Source: Lentzea kentuckyensis (GTDB taxonomy: Bacteria > Actinomycetota > Actinomycetes > Mycobacteriales > Pseudonocardiaceae). Taken from it: DNA of 39,453 nucleotides. The DNA is taken from assembly GCF_002150765.1 (NCBI RefSeq), contig NZ_MUYM01000062.1, positions 1-39,453 on the forward strand, in the 5' to 3' direction. The stretch's first letter is position 1. Each line of letters starts with the position of its first letter. Of this stretch, positions 32,328 through 39,453 are shown in pieces. The notes beneath the pieces were generated by a model that was given only the letters and a program-made list of their open reading frames with translations, was not told the DNA's origin and did no database searches. The translations under genes and the position numbers were made by a program.

Positions 32328-33484
32328 CTTGCCGCCCCCTTCCTGAACACCCGAACCTCCCACTCCGTGCCCTCCCCCGGCCCGGTCTGGAGCTCGAGCG
32401 TGCCACCCAGCGATTCCACCCGGCCCTTGATCGACTTCTCGATCCCCATCCTGCCCTCCGCCGCGGCGGAGGCGATGCGGCCGTCCGGGATGCCCGGTCC
32501 ATCGTCCCGGACACTCAACACGATCTCTTCCCCGAGGTCCTCCAGCAGTACCCACGCCCGCGCGTCGTCACCGGCGTGCTTGTCCACGTTGGACAGTGCC
32601 TCGCGGACGAGCGACGTGAGTTCGCCCGCCGCTCCGGCCGCGAACATCACCTGGGTGGCGGGGGTGGACACCTGGATCCTGGGGGTGGCGAGGAGCTGCA
32701 GGCCGGGGCGCAGGTCGATCTCGCCGTCCACAGTGGAATCGGTGGGCGCGGCGGCTACCAAATTCCGCAGCGCCACCTCCTGCTCACCCGCGAGCTTGGC
32801 CAGTTCGGCGGCTTCACCACCGACTTCGAGGCCGCGTTTGCGCACGCGGGCGAGGACCTGCAGCACGCTGTCGTGGATGGAACGGGCCAGCCGTTCGCGT
32901 TCCGCCGTCGCCGCTTCCGCGCGCAACGCCTGGGCGAGCAGGACCGCCGAACGTCGTGCGGTGGCCGAGGCCATGCCGACGACCATGCCCGCGCCGGCCA
33001 GCAGCACGACGTCGCGCAGCAGGTCGAGACTCGGCACGCCCTTCGACAGGTAGGTGAAGAGGCCGACCGTCAGCCCGCCGCCGAATCCGGCCGCCGCACC
33101 GCCGAGTGCGCCCAGCGCGACCGCCGGAACGCACGCCCAGATCGTGGTGATCAGCGGGACGTTCAGGGTCAGCAGCTGGTGGTCGGACATGATCAACGGC
33201 GACAGCGACATGAGCCCGCAGGTCAGCGCCAGGTCGATCAGCACGAACGGCCAGCGCCTGCCCCACGTCGTGCTGTAGGCGCGGCTGGTGAAAACGGACC
33301 ACAGCGCCATCACCCCGAGCGTCGTCCACGCGAGCCACGGCCGAACGTAACCGGATTGGTTCGCGATCACGTTCGCCGCCGCGAAGAGGAATGTGACTAT
33401 GCGTAGCGCGATCGCCCCGCGCCACAGCGGTGTGGCCGGGTCGTCGATCGCCTTCGTCACACGTTCGGCAGGCAGTTTGCGCAC
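32324..33484 (-). CDS. Membrane sensor histidine kinase (MacS-like, NarL-type partner)
   Basis: A 386-residue kinase. The sensor half has about five to six membrane helices (residues 25-175) with short loops. The phosphorylated histidine is H204 in ERERLARSIHDSVLQVLARVRKRG, the HisKA_3-type dimerisation motif. The ATPase domain has LTSLVREALSNVDKHAG (N-box), SVRDDGPGIPDGR (G1) and GMGIEKSIKGRVESLGGTLELQTGPGEGTEW-like G2 sequence. GTG 33484 is chosen because AAAGGAG lies six bases upstream; the frame extends further to 33604 but without such a site. It forms an operon with the response regulator and the DUF1707 gene, and is divergent from the diguanylate cyclase gene (124 bases apart). Confidence 0.93.
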   Translation of the reverse strand: MRKLPAERVTKAIDDPATPLWRGAIALRIVTFLFAAANVIANQSGYVRPWLAWTTLGVMALWSVFTSRAYSTTWGRRWPFVLIDLALTCGLMSLSPLIMSDHQLLTLNVPLITTIWACVPAVALGALGGAAAGFGGGLTVGLFTYLSKGVPSLDLLRDVVLLAGAGMVVGMASATARRSAVLLAQALRAEAATAERERLARSIHDSVLQVLARVRKRGLEVGGEAAELAKLAGEQEVALRNLVAAAPTDSTVDGEIDLRPGLQLLATPRIQVSTPATQVMFAAGAAGELTSLVREALSNVDKHAGDDARAWVLLEDLGEEIVLSVRDDGPGIPDGRIASAAAEGRMGIEKSIKGRVESLGGTLELQTGPGEGTEWEVRVFRKGAAR

Positions 33485-33608
33485 GCTGTGCTCCTTTCGG
33501 ACACCATCCTGCCGCGTGAACGTGCGCTGGCTAACCCCCAGGTGGCCGTCTTCTGCCGAACGGAGGAATGTGCGACGCTCTCCGGGTTCAGGTGGGGAGG
33601 GCATACAG

Positions 33609-34805
33609 GTGCGCGACTGGCCGGTGTGGACACTGCGGCGGCCCGCGCTCTGCTACTGGCTGTTCATCGACCTCCTCGCCCTGGCCACGGTCGTCGGCGT
33701 GGTGATCTGCACGCCCACCCCGTCACCCTCCGAGATCGGCAGGTTCGCGGCCATCGCGGGCACCGCGGGCGCGGTGATCATCGGCAGCTCCATCTACAGC
33801 CACCGTCTCGGCGAGACCGAGCGCAATCCGTGGGCGGCGCACCTCTCCTATCTGACGGCCGGCATCCTCGCCCTGCCGCCGAACCTCATGGTCCTGCTGC
33901 TCTTCGGCCCGGCCCTGCACTGCCTGCTGGAGCAACGCCCCGAGACGCACCGCTGGCTGTTCACGCTGAGCGCCACGTCGCTGGCCGTCTTCGCCACCCG
34001 CTACCTGCTCGGCTGGGCGAGCCCGCACGCCAACCTCCTGATGATGGTGGGCGGTGCGGCCGTGCTGCTGGCCCTGCGCGCGGCGCTGATCGCGTTCGGG
34101 CTGAAGCTCCGCACCCCGTCCGCGTCCTTCGAGGAGAACGTCGGCGAACCCATCGACGTGGTCCTGGGCATCGTCGCGGTGTCCATCGGCGGCCTCATGG
34201 GTTGCGTGGCCGAGTCGAACGCCATCCACGCCCTGATCGCCGGCCCGCCCCTGGCCCTGCTGGAACGAGCGGCCCAGCTCCCGCAGTGGCGCCGCTCGGC
34301 CCAGCGCGACGCCAAGACCGGCCTGGCCAACGCCGTGCACTGGGACAGCCGGGCTCGCTACGAACTGACCAAGGGCGCCGTCCGCACCCGTCCAATGGCC
34401 GTGATGCTCATGGACCTCGACCACTTCAAGCGGGTCAACGACGAGGTGGGCCACCTGGCGGGCGACGCCGCGCTGGCCGCGATCTCGCTGTTGCTGCGCG
34501 GCACCGTTCGGCGGGGCGATCTCGTCGGCCGGTTCGGCGGCGAGGAGTTCGTGGTGCTGCTGCCCGAGGCCACGCCCGACGAGGCCGAGTCGGTGGCCGA
34601 ACGGGTGCGCACGGCCGTGGCCGCGCTTCGGGTGCCGACTATGGCCACCGACGGGAAACCCCACGAGCTGCACGGGCTGACGGTGTCGATCGGCGTGTCG
34701 ACCACGACCCGGTTCGGCTACGAACTGCCGGACCTGCTGGTGGCGGCCGACGCTGCGCTGCTGGCAGCGAAGGCGTACGGCCGCAACCTCGTGTCGATGG
34801 CCTAG
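33609..34805 (+). CDS. Membrane diguanylate cyclase (GGDEF)
   Basis: A 398-residue protein with an N-terminal membrane module of six or so helices (residues 12-220) and a C-terminal GGDEF domain that makes cyclic di-GMP. The active site is GGEEF (310-314, in VGRFGGEEFVVLLPEA), preceded by LMDLDHFKRVNDEVGHLAGD. The inhibitory I-site RxxD is present as RRGD (301-304), five residues before GGEEF, so product feedback is likely. No EAL domain follows. GTG 33609 has GGGGAGGG about eight bases upstream; the open frame reaches back to 33393 but that part overlaps the kinase start. Its TAG stop (34803-34805) is the first three bases of a 165-bp inverted repeat. Confidence 0.93.
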   Translation: MRDWPVWTLRRPALCYWLFIDLLALATVVGVVICTPTPSPSEIGRFAAIAGTAGAVIIGSSIYSHRLGETERNPWAAHLSYLTAGILALPPNLMVLLLFGPALHCLLEQRPETHRWLFTLSATSLAVFATRYLLGWASPHANLLMMVGGAAVLLALRAALIAFGLKLRTPSASFEENVGEPIDVVLGIVAVSIGGLMGCVAESNAIHALIAGPPLALLERAAQLPQWRRSAQRDAKTGLANAVHWDSRARYELTKGAVRTRPMAVMLMDLDHFKRVNDEVGHLAGDAALAAISLLLRGTVRRGDLVGRFGGEEFVVLLPEATPDEAESVAERVRTAVAALRVPTMATDGKPHELHGLTVSIGVSTTTRFGYELPDLLVAADAALLAAKAYGRNLVSMA

Positions 34806-34967
34806 TGCCGCGGCCGGCAACCTTCGCCGCGTCTTCGACGCTCAGCAGGGTGCCTCGCGGCACCGACCCCACTCCCACAGCCAACCAGGATGAGGAAGTG
34901 GGGCCGGCACCGCGATGCACCCGTCTGACCGCCGAAGACGGGGCAAAGGTTGCCAGCCGAGGCACTA
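34803..34967. repeat. 165-bp long inverted repeat between convergent genes
   Basis: The whole stretch folds on itself: pairing each base with its mirror about 34885 gives roughly 65 matches in 80 positions, with arms of about 80 bases and a loop of a few bases near 34884-34886. The ends are perfect, TAGTGCC (34803-34809) and GGCACTA (34961-34967), flanked so that CTAG stands at each end. The TAG at each end is the stop codon of the gene running into it, diguanylate cyclase on one strand and AI-2E permease on the other. It could be a MITE-like element or a very long bidirectional terminator; there is no room for a transposase. Confidence 0.85.
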
Positions 34968-36116
34968 GAGCTCCTTCACCCGCTCGCTCTTGTCGTCCTT
35001 CGGCGCCGTGTCCTGCGGTTCGAGCACGTCCACCTTCTCCGGCTTCTGCTCGGCGTCCGCGTCCGACACCAGCGACCGGATCCCGGAGTTCAGCACCGCG
35101 AGCAACGGCACCGCGAGCAACGCCCCGGCGATGCCGCCCACGACCAACCCGCAGGCGATCGCCAGCACCACGGCCAGCGGGTGCAGCTTGACCGCACGAC
35201 CCAGCAACAGAGGCTGCAGCACGTGCGACTCCAGCTGCATCACGCCGATGAGCACGGCGAGAACGACCAACGCAGCGATCGGCCCGTTGGTCACCAACGC
35301 GATCAACACCGCCACCGCGCCCGTGAACACCGCACCGACGATCGGGATGAACGCACCGAGGAACACCAACGCCGACAGCGGCACGACCAGAGGCACGCCG
35401 ATGATCGCCAGGCCGATACCGACACCCACGGCGTCCACGACAGCAACAGCCGCCGTCGCGCGCACATAAGAAACGAGAGAGCCGAACCCGCGACGGCCGG
35501 CCACGTCGACACGCTGACGCACGTCGCACGGCACCACACGGATCACGAACCGCCAGATCCCGTCACCGTCGTGCAAGAAGAAGATGAGGGTGAACAGCGC
35601 CAGCAGCAGTCCGGTCAGCACCTCGCCCAGGGTCGCCGCGGTGGTCAGCGCGCCGGACGTGATCTCGGCCTGGTTCTCCTTGATCGTCTTCACGATCTCG
35701 TTGAGGTAGTTCTGCAGCTGCTGGTCGGACAGGTGGGCCGGCCCGTCCTTCAGCCACTGCTGGATCGTGTCGAGCGAGGCCGCCACCTGCGTCTGCAGTT
35801 CGGGCAGGCCGCGGGAGAACTCGCTGATCACGAACGTCAGCACGCCGCCCAGCACGCCGATGCCGATGATCATCATCACGGTCGTCGCCACGCCGCGCGG
35901 CACCCGCCACTCCACGAGCTTCGCCACGCCGGGCGAGAGCAGGGCGGCCAGCAACAGCGCGATTGCGACGGGGATCACGATCGAGGCGAGGAAGCCGAAC
36001 ACGTACGCGACCACGTACAACGCGGCCACCACAACGACGAAGCGCCAGCTCAGGGCAGCACTTACCCGTAGCAGCAGCGGAACACGACTGCTGATCTCCG
36101 ACTCCGGTGCGCTCAC
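34965..36116 (-). CDS. AI-2E family transporter (UPF0118)
   Basis: A 383-residue membrane protein of the AI-2E transporter family, with about seven to eight helices. Hallmarks are IALLLAALLSPGVAKLVEWRVPRGVATTVMM at the N-terminal part, a long amphipathic extramembrane segment (ELQTQVAASLDTIQQWLKDGPAHLSDQQLQNYLNEIVKTIKEN), and the C-terminal LGAFIPIVGAVFTGAVAVLIALVTNGPIAALVVLAVLIGVMQLESHVLQPLLLGRAVKLHPLAVVLAI. Members export AI-2, or act as Na+/H+ antiporters; which is not clear here. GTG 36116 is preferred (MSAPESEISSRVPLLLRV) after GAGG, but GTG 36125 or TTG 36149 are possible. The C-terminus is a charged tail (EPQDTAPKDDKSERVKEL). The TAG stop lies in the inverted repeat. Confidence 0.88.
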   Translation of the reverse strand: MSAPESEISSRVPLLLRVSAALSWRFVVVVAALYVVAYVFGFLASIVIPVAIALLLAALLSPGVAKLVEWRVPRGVATTVMMIIGIGVLGGVLTFVISEFSRGLPELQTQVAASLDTIQQWLKDGPAHLSDQQLQNYLNEIVKTIKENQAEITSGALTTAATLGEVLTGLLLALFTLIFFLHDGDGIWRFVIRVVPCDVRQRVDVAGRRGFGSLVSYVRATAAVAVVDAVGVGIGLAIIGVPLVVPLSALVFLGAFIPIVGAVFTGAVAVLIALVTNGPIAALVVLAVLIGVMQLESHVLQPLLLGRAVKLHPLAVVLAIACGLVVGGIAGALLAVPLLAVLNSGIRSLVSDADAEQKPEKVDVLEPQDTAPKDDKSERVKEL

Positions 36117-36193
36117 GTACCTCACGTTAACTGTTCGGGCCCTGGCCAACGCGGAACCTGATGGGATGATCCGTTCGTCAGGGGAGGACGAAA

Positions 36194-38371
36194 GTGATCA
36201 AGCCGGAAGACTTGACCGATGTCGAACGCCAGGTAGCAGGAGCCTATGCGGGTGGCACCGAGATCGACCTGACCGGACAGAGCGTGCGCGGCGAGGTGCT
36301 CACCGGGTTGCTGACCGGCATGTACCGGGTGCCGCGCAAGGGATTGCCCGCTCTGCGACTGCGAAACGCGCGAATCACCGGCAAGTTCGAGCTGGAGGGC
36401 ACCCGCGTCACGCGGGTCATCGACCTCACCCACTGCACCTTCGAGGAATCACTCGATCTGCGCATGGCCCGGCTCATCGGGCTGAGGCTGCGCGGCACCC
36501 GCGTCCCCGGTCTGCAGGGCCGCAACCTCCGAGTGTTCAGCGACCTGGTCCTCGAAGCCGGCTTCACCTGCACCGGCATCGTCGACCTCACCGACGCGGC
36601 GGTCGACGGAACGCTCCGGCTCGCCGGCGCGGTCCTCCGCTCCAACAGCGAACACGCGTTCCTCGGCGCCCGCCTGCGCGTCAGCGGATCCGTCCAGGCC
36701 ATCGCGATGCGGGCCAACGGCGAGGTCCGGCTCCGGGGCGCGGTGATCGGCGGCAGCGTCCACCTCGGTGGCGCGCGGCTGATCAACACCGGCCGGGACG
36801 CGTTGGAGGCGTCCGGCATCGTCGTCTCGGGCAACGTCTTCTGCAACGCCGAGGGCGGCCGCTTCACCGCGGACGGCCGGGTCTTACTCGACGGCGCGCG
36901 GGTCGGCGGGAACCTCGAGTTCACCGGCGCCCGCCTCAACTCCACCCACCAGGTCGACAACCAGGTGCTGGTGCTGCCGCACGGGCTGGCCGACGAGGCG
37001 GCGACGCTGGTGGCCGACCGCATCCGGGTCGAGGGCAACGTCGAGCTCGACAACGGCTTCACCTCCACCGGCACGGTCCGGCTGCCGAACGCGATCGTCG
37101 GCGGCTACCTGCGGTTGTCCGGTGCCGTGATCGGGCCGCGTGAGGTCGCCGAAGAGCTCGCCGGTGACGTCACCAACCGGATCCCGGTCGCCCTCCACGC
37201 GGACGGCATGCAGGTCAGGGGTGACGTCGAGGCCCGCAGCGCGGCGAACAACAGCGGCACGCGCACTCCGCCGTTGCAGACCTACGGCCAGGTCCGGCTG
37301 TCGAACGCGCAGATCCAGGGCAGCGCCAGCATGTCCGGCGTCTCGCTGCACGGGCCCGGCATCGACGTCCTGTTCGCCGACCGCCTGCAGATCGGCGGCA
37401 CGCTCTTCCTGCGCGAGCTCAGGGCCAAGGGCTCGATCCGGCTGCAGAACGCGAACATCGGCTCCACCCTCGACATGTCCGGCGCCGAACTGACGTTGCC
37501 GCGGCTGCGCCCCAACGGCACGCAGAAGCCGTCGCTCGACGCCCGCGCCATCACGATCGGCAAGGACCTCCTGTGCAGCCGCGGGTTCACCGCGGTCGGC
37601 GGCGTGCGGCTCCGGCTGGGCGAGGTGGGCAAGATGGCGACGTTCAGCGACTCGCACCTCGGCTCGACCTCCGCCGACATCGCGCTCAACGCCTACGGCC
37701 TCACCGTGCACCAGTTCCGGTTGCACATCCCCGCGGGCCAGCAGCCCAAGGGCAAGGTCGTGCTGAGCAGGCTGAAGGCGGTGTCGGTCACCGACGGCCC
37801 CGGTCTGTGGGACGCGGAGGGCGGCGTCGCCGTCGACGACTTCGAGTTCGCCGGCATCACCGCCGATCCCGAGGTGCGGGTCGAGACCCGGCTGCAGTGG
37901 TTGCTGAAGGTGCAGCCGGACTTCGCGCCAGGACCGTACGAACAGCTCGCCGCCGTCTACCAGCAGGGCGGTGAGGAGGAGCTCGCGCAGAAGGTCCAGC
38001 TGGAGAAGCAACGCCGCCGCTACTCCGAGCTCGGCTGGGCCGGGCGGGTCTGGGGCGCGGTGCAGCGGTGGACGGTCGGGTACGGCTACCGGCCGTGGCT
38101 CGCGATCTGCTGGCTCGGCGTGTTCTGGCTCGGCGGAGCGCTGTGGTTCCAGTGGCACCCGATGGTCAAGCTCAACAAGGACGAGGACCCGGTGTGGAAC
38201 GCCTGGCTGCTGTCCCTCGACCTGTTGCTGCCGATCATCGACTTCGGCCACGACGGGAAGTGGCAGTTCACGGGCGCGTCACAGTGGATCTCCGGGCTGC
38301 TCGTCGCCGTCGGGTGGGTGCTCGCGTCGACTGCGGCGGCAGGCGCGGCACGCGTGCTCAAGAGAGTTTGA
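36194..38371 (+). CDS. Large beta-solenoid protein with C-terminal membrane anchor
   Basis: A 725-residue protein. Residues about 20-580 are built of loosely repeated strands of the type G-x-(V/L)-x-L-x-G-A-x-(V/I)-G-G-x-(L/V)-x-(L/M)-x-G-A (for example NGEVRLRGAVIGGSVHLGGARL, DGRVLLDGARVGGNLEFTGARL, TGTVRLPNAIVGGYLRLSGAVI, GSIRLQNANIGSTLDMSGAEL). This predicts a beta-helix like pentapeptide-repeat proteins or bactofilins. A soluble region with VETRLQWLLKVQPDFAPGPYEQLAAVYQQGGEEELAQKVQLEKQRRRY follows, then two membrane helices (about 635-655 and 698-722) around NAWLLSLDLLLPIIDFGHDGKW. Similar Streptomyces proteins carry the label membrane-associated oxidoreductase, but no cofactor motif is visible. 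GGGGAGG lies seven bases before GTG 36194. Function unknown. Confidence 0.8.
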   Translation: MIKPEDLTDVERQVAGAYAGGTEIDLTGQSVRGEVLTGLLTGMYRVPRKGLPALRLRNARITGKFELEGTRVTRVIDLTHCTFEESLDLRMARLIGLRLRGTRVPGLQGRNLRVFSDLVLEAGFTCTGIVDLTDAAVDGTLRLAGAVLRSNSEHAFLGARLRVSGSVQAIAMRANGEVRLRGAVIGGSVHLGGARLINTGRDALEASGIVVSGNVFCNAEGGRFTADGRVLLDGARVGGNLEFTGARLNSTHQVDNQVLVLPHGLADEAATLVADRIRVEGNVELDNGFTSTGTVRLPNAIVGGYLRLSGAVIGPREVAEELAGDVTNRIPVALHADGMQVRGDVEARSAANNSGTRTPPLQTYGQVRLSNAQIQGSASMSGVSLHGPGIDVLFADRLQIGGTLFLRELRAKGSIRLQNANIGSTLDMSGAELTLPRLRPNGTQKPSLDARAITIGKDLLCSRGFTAVGGVRLRLGEVGKMATFSDSHLGSTSADIALNAYGLTVHQFRLHIPAGQQPKGKVVLSRLKAVSVTDGPGLWDAEGGVAVDDFEFAGITADPEVRVETRLQWLLKVQPDFAPGPYEQLAAVYQQGGEEELAQKVQLEKQRRRYSELGWAGRVWGAVQRWTVGYGYRPWLAICWLGVFWLGGALWFQWHPMVKLNKDEDPVWNAWLLSLDLLLPIIDFGHDGKWQFTGASQWISGLLVAVGWVLASTAAAGAARVLKRV

Positions 38372-38459
38372 TCTTGACCGGCAGACTGACGCGGTCGTTC
38401 ACACGATGTAGTTAACCGTGCGCTCTGAGCGTGCATTCGGGGCAGTGGGACTGGCAGAG

Positions 38460-38495
38460 TCGCCGACGTCGACTTGATCACTTGATCGTCGGCGA
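38460..38495 (+). promoter_or_regulatory. Hairpin with tandem repeat upstream of exported protein gene
   Basis: TCGCCGACG (38460-38468) pairs perfectly with CGTCGGCGA (38487-38495). The 18-base loop contains most of a perfect tandem repeat of ACTTGATC (38472-38479 and 38480-38487). It lies about 40 bases before the TTG start at 38533 and may be a 5' UTR element or an operator. The rest of the 38372-38532 gap shows no gene. Confidence 0.4.
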
Positions 38496-38532
38496 ATCCC
38501 TTGAGTGCCACCGAGTAGCGAGGTTTCCTGCG

Positions 38533-39300
38533 TTGTTCTCCGCCGATCTGCGAGCGAAGACGGGAGCGAACGGCATCCGCCGGTTCGCCACCCGAGCGCT
38601 GCTCGCTGTCGGCGGTGCGATCGCGGGAACGGCCGTTGCCTGGGCGCTCACCACGTCTGCCGCGAACGCCGCGGAGACGGTGCCTGCCGCGGACGTGCAG
38701 CAGTTCGACGTCGTCAGCAAGATCGTCGCCAAGTCGGACGAGAAGCTGCCGGTCGTCCCCGCTGCCACTGCGGTGCACAAGATCGACGAAACGTTGCGGA
38801 CCGAGCAGCAGAAGGCTCGCGCCGCTCTTCCGGACGTGCAGGTTCAGCAGGCGGTCGCACAGATCGCCGAGCGGATCCTGCCGCAGGTCACCAGGATCGG
38901 TCAGTCCCAGGCGCCCGCCACCGAGCGGTCCATGGACGTGATCTTCCCGGAGACCCCGGCTGTCACCGAGGCGGCTCAGCCTGCCCCGGTGGTCTCGCAG
39001 TTCACCGGCCCGTCCGGTGCCTCGTGGACGGACCTGTTGGAGCACGACGACTTCGTCGTGCCCTCCGAGCAGCGTCCTTCCCTGCCCAGCAACCCGATGC
39101 CGAAGCTGCCCGTCCCGGCCCCCGCGCCGGTGCAGTGCTCTTCGTGCAACGACGGTTCTGGTTCTGCCAAGGGCGGCACGATCGCTGCCCTCGCTGCGTC
39201 CGGCAATGCTCACGGCATCTCGGAGACGAGCGCTCTCGCGCCGTCCACCGACGAGGTGACCGTGACGCCGGGCAAGCAGCCCGGTATCAACCCCGACTGA
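38533..39300 (+). CDS. Exported low-complexity protein
   Basis: About 255 residues. It begins MFSADLRAKTGANGIRRFATRALLAVGGAIAGTAVAWALTTSAANA, a Tat- or Sec-like export signal with two arginines and an A-x-A cleavage site. The mature part has a helical, amphipathic stretch (QQFDVVSKIVAKSDEKLPVVPAATAVHKIDETLRTEQQKARAALPDVQVQQAVAQIAERILPQVTRI) and then a Pro/Ala/Ser-rich disordered tail with one cysteine pair, VQCSSCNDGSG. TTG 38533 is chosen because GAGG lies nine bases upstream and the signal fits; the frame extends to 38431. I do not recognise a domain. It ends just before a strong terminator and probably forms its own transcript. Confidence 0.7.
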   Translation: MFSADLRAKTGANGIRRFATRALLAVGGAIAGTAVAWALTTSAANAAETVPAADVQQFDVVSKIVAKSDEKLPVVPAATAVHKIDETLRTEQQKARAALPDVQVQQAVAQIAERILPQVTRIGQSQAPATERSMDVIFPETPAVTEAAQPAPVVSQFTGPSGASWTDLLEHDDFVVPSEQRPSLPSNPMPKLPVPAPAPVQCSSCNDGSGSAKGGTIAALAASGNAHGISETSALAPSTDEVTVTPGKQPGINPD

Positions 39301-39305
39301 TTCCA

Positions 39306-39366
39306 GCGCGCGGTTCGCGACAGCCCTCTCCCCCGGCTGTCCGGAAATCGACCGTCGCGCTTTTTT
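39306..39366 (+). terminator. Strong rho-independent terminator
   Basis: Two stacked stems lead straight into six Ts (39361-39366). The inner stem is GACAGCC (39319-39325) with GGCTGTC (39335-39341). The outer stem is GCGCGCGGT (39306-39314) with ACCGTCGCGC (39351-39360), with one bulged T. It lies five bases after the exported protein gene. It is the clearest intrinsic terminator in the window. Confidence 0.85.
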
Positions 39367-39453
39367 CTTGCGCTCCTTCAGGTCGATCACCGCGTGCGAC
39401 TCCCCCGGTGATGGCGCGCCTTCCCCTGCGCGCCCGGCCCCACCCCCATGAAC
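39367..39453. other. End of window, no gene seen
   Basis: The last 87 bases are GC-rich and hold no open frame with a start and a ribosome binding site. A minus-strand open frame crosses this region, but it is the reverse of the exported protein gene. Confidence 0.4.

Noticed and set aside
34803..34967. Insertion sequence
   Set aside because: 165 bases leave no room for a transposase and none is adjacent; a MITE-like or terminator origin is possible instead.
36884..38251. A 455-codon minus-strand frame across the solenoid gene
   Set aside because: Antisense shadow with low-complexity composition; the plus frame shows clear repeats and membrane helices.
38372..38532. Cyclic-di-AMP (ydaO-type) riboswitch before the exported protein
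   Set aside because: Such switches precede some actinobacterial cell-wall genes, but the expected conserved blocks are missing and the hairpin is simple.

Overview
The window reads as chromosomal DNA of a high-GC actinomycete, most likely a member of the Pseudonocardiaceae or a close relative. This rests on very high GC at third codon positions, many GTG starts, and several genes with a -10 box placed so that transcription would begin at the start codon (leaderless mRNA). It also rests on actinobacterial families: XRE/DUF5753 with DUF397, DUF1707, the CU044_5270 family, a WHG-domain TetR, and a DasR-like operator. I see no tRNA, rRNA, CRISPR, integrase, transposase or phage gene. Most of the window is ordinary core and near-core chromosome.

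Layout. 1-3750: the 3' part of a CCA-adding enzyme, a mini LuxR-type HTH protein, an MFS exporter, a YqgE/AlgH (UPF0301) protein and an SdpI-like membrane protein. 3847-6831: leuS, preceded by a leaderless Leu-rich leader peptide and terminator-like hairpins, and followed by a strong hairpin. The order MFS - UPF0301 - small membrane protein - leuS resembles the mycobacterial Rv0037c-Rv0041 region, as I recall it. 6889-10851: a TetR repressor divergent from an MMPL transporter, then a secreted beta-propeller protein. 10933-12867: a DUF2339 polytopic protein with two in-frame copies of a 51-bp palindromic repeat in its linker.

12924-18066: a compact ribose-type operon (LacI repressor, two-domain ATPase, permease, binding lipoprotein, ribokinase) joined by 4-bp stop/start overlaps, with a LacI-type operator at the promoter. 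18044-20819: two lipoproteins (one a beta-helix protein) divergent from a compact Tat-exported Dyp-type peroxidase. 20855-22499: PTS enzyme I with a DasR-like site over its start codon. 22476-23469: a DUF397/XRE-DUF5753 pair. 23561-25506: LysR regulator and alpha/beta hydrolase. 25570-29610: a possible gene remnant, an ECF sigma factor with its membrane partner, and threonine catabolism (kbl-tdh). 29647-33484: a DUF2867 NAD-binding protein, then a DUF1707 protein, response regulator and histidine kinase.

33609-36116: a membrane diguanylate cyclase and an AI-2E family permease converge on a 165-bp long inverted repeat whose ends supply both stop codons. 36194-39366: a large beta-solenoid membrane protein, an exported low-complexity protein and a strong terminator.

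The observations most worth a second look are the leuS leader (leaderless peptide plus terminator hairpin), the 51-bp protein-coding palindromes, the 165-bp inverted repeat, and the DasR-like site on ptsI. Convergent gene ends overlap in four places, so tail-to-tail antisense transcription is likely common here.
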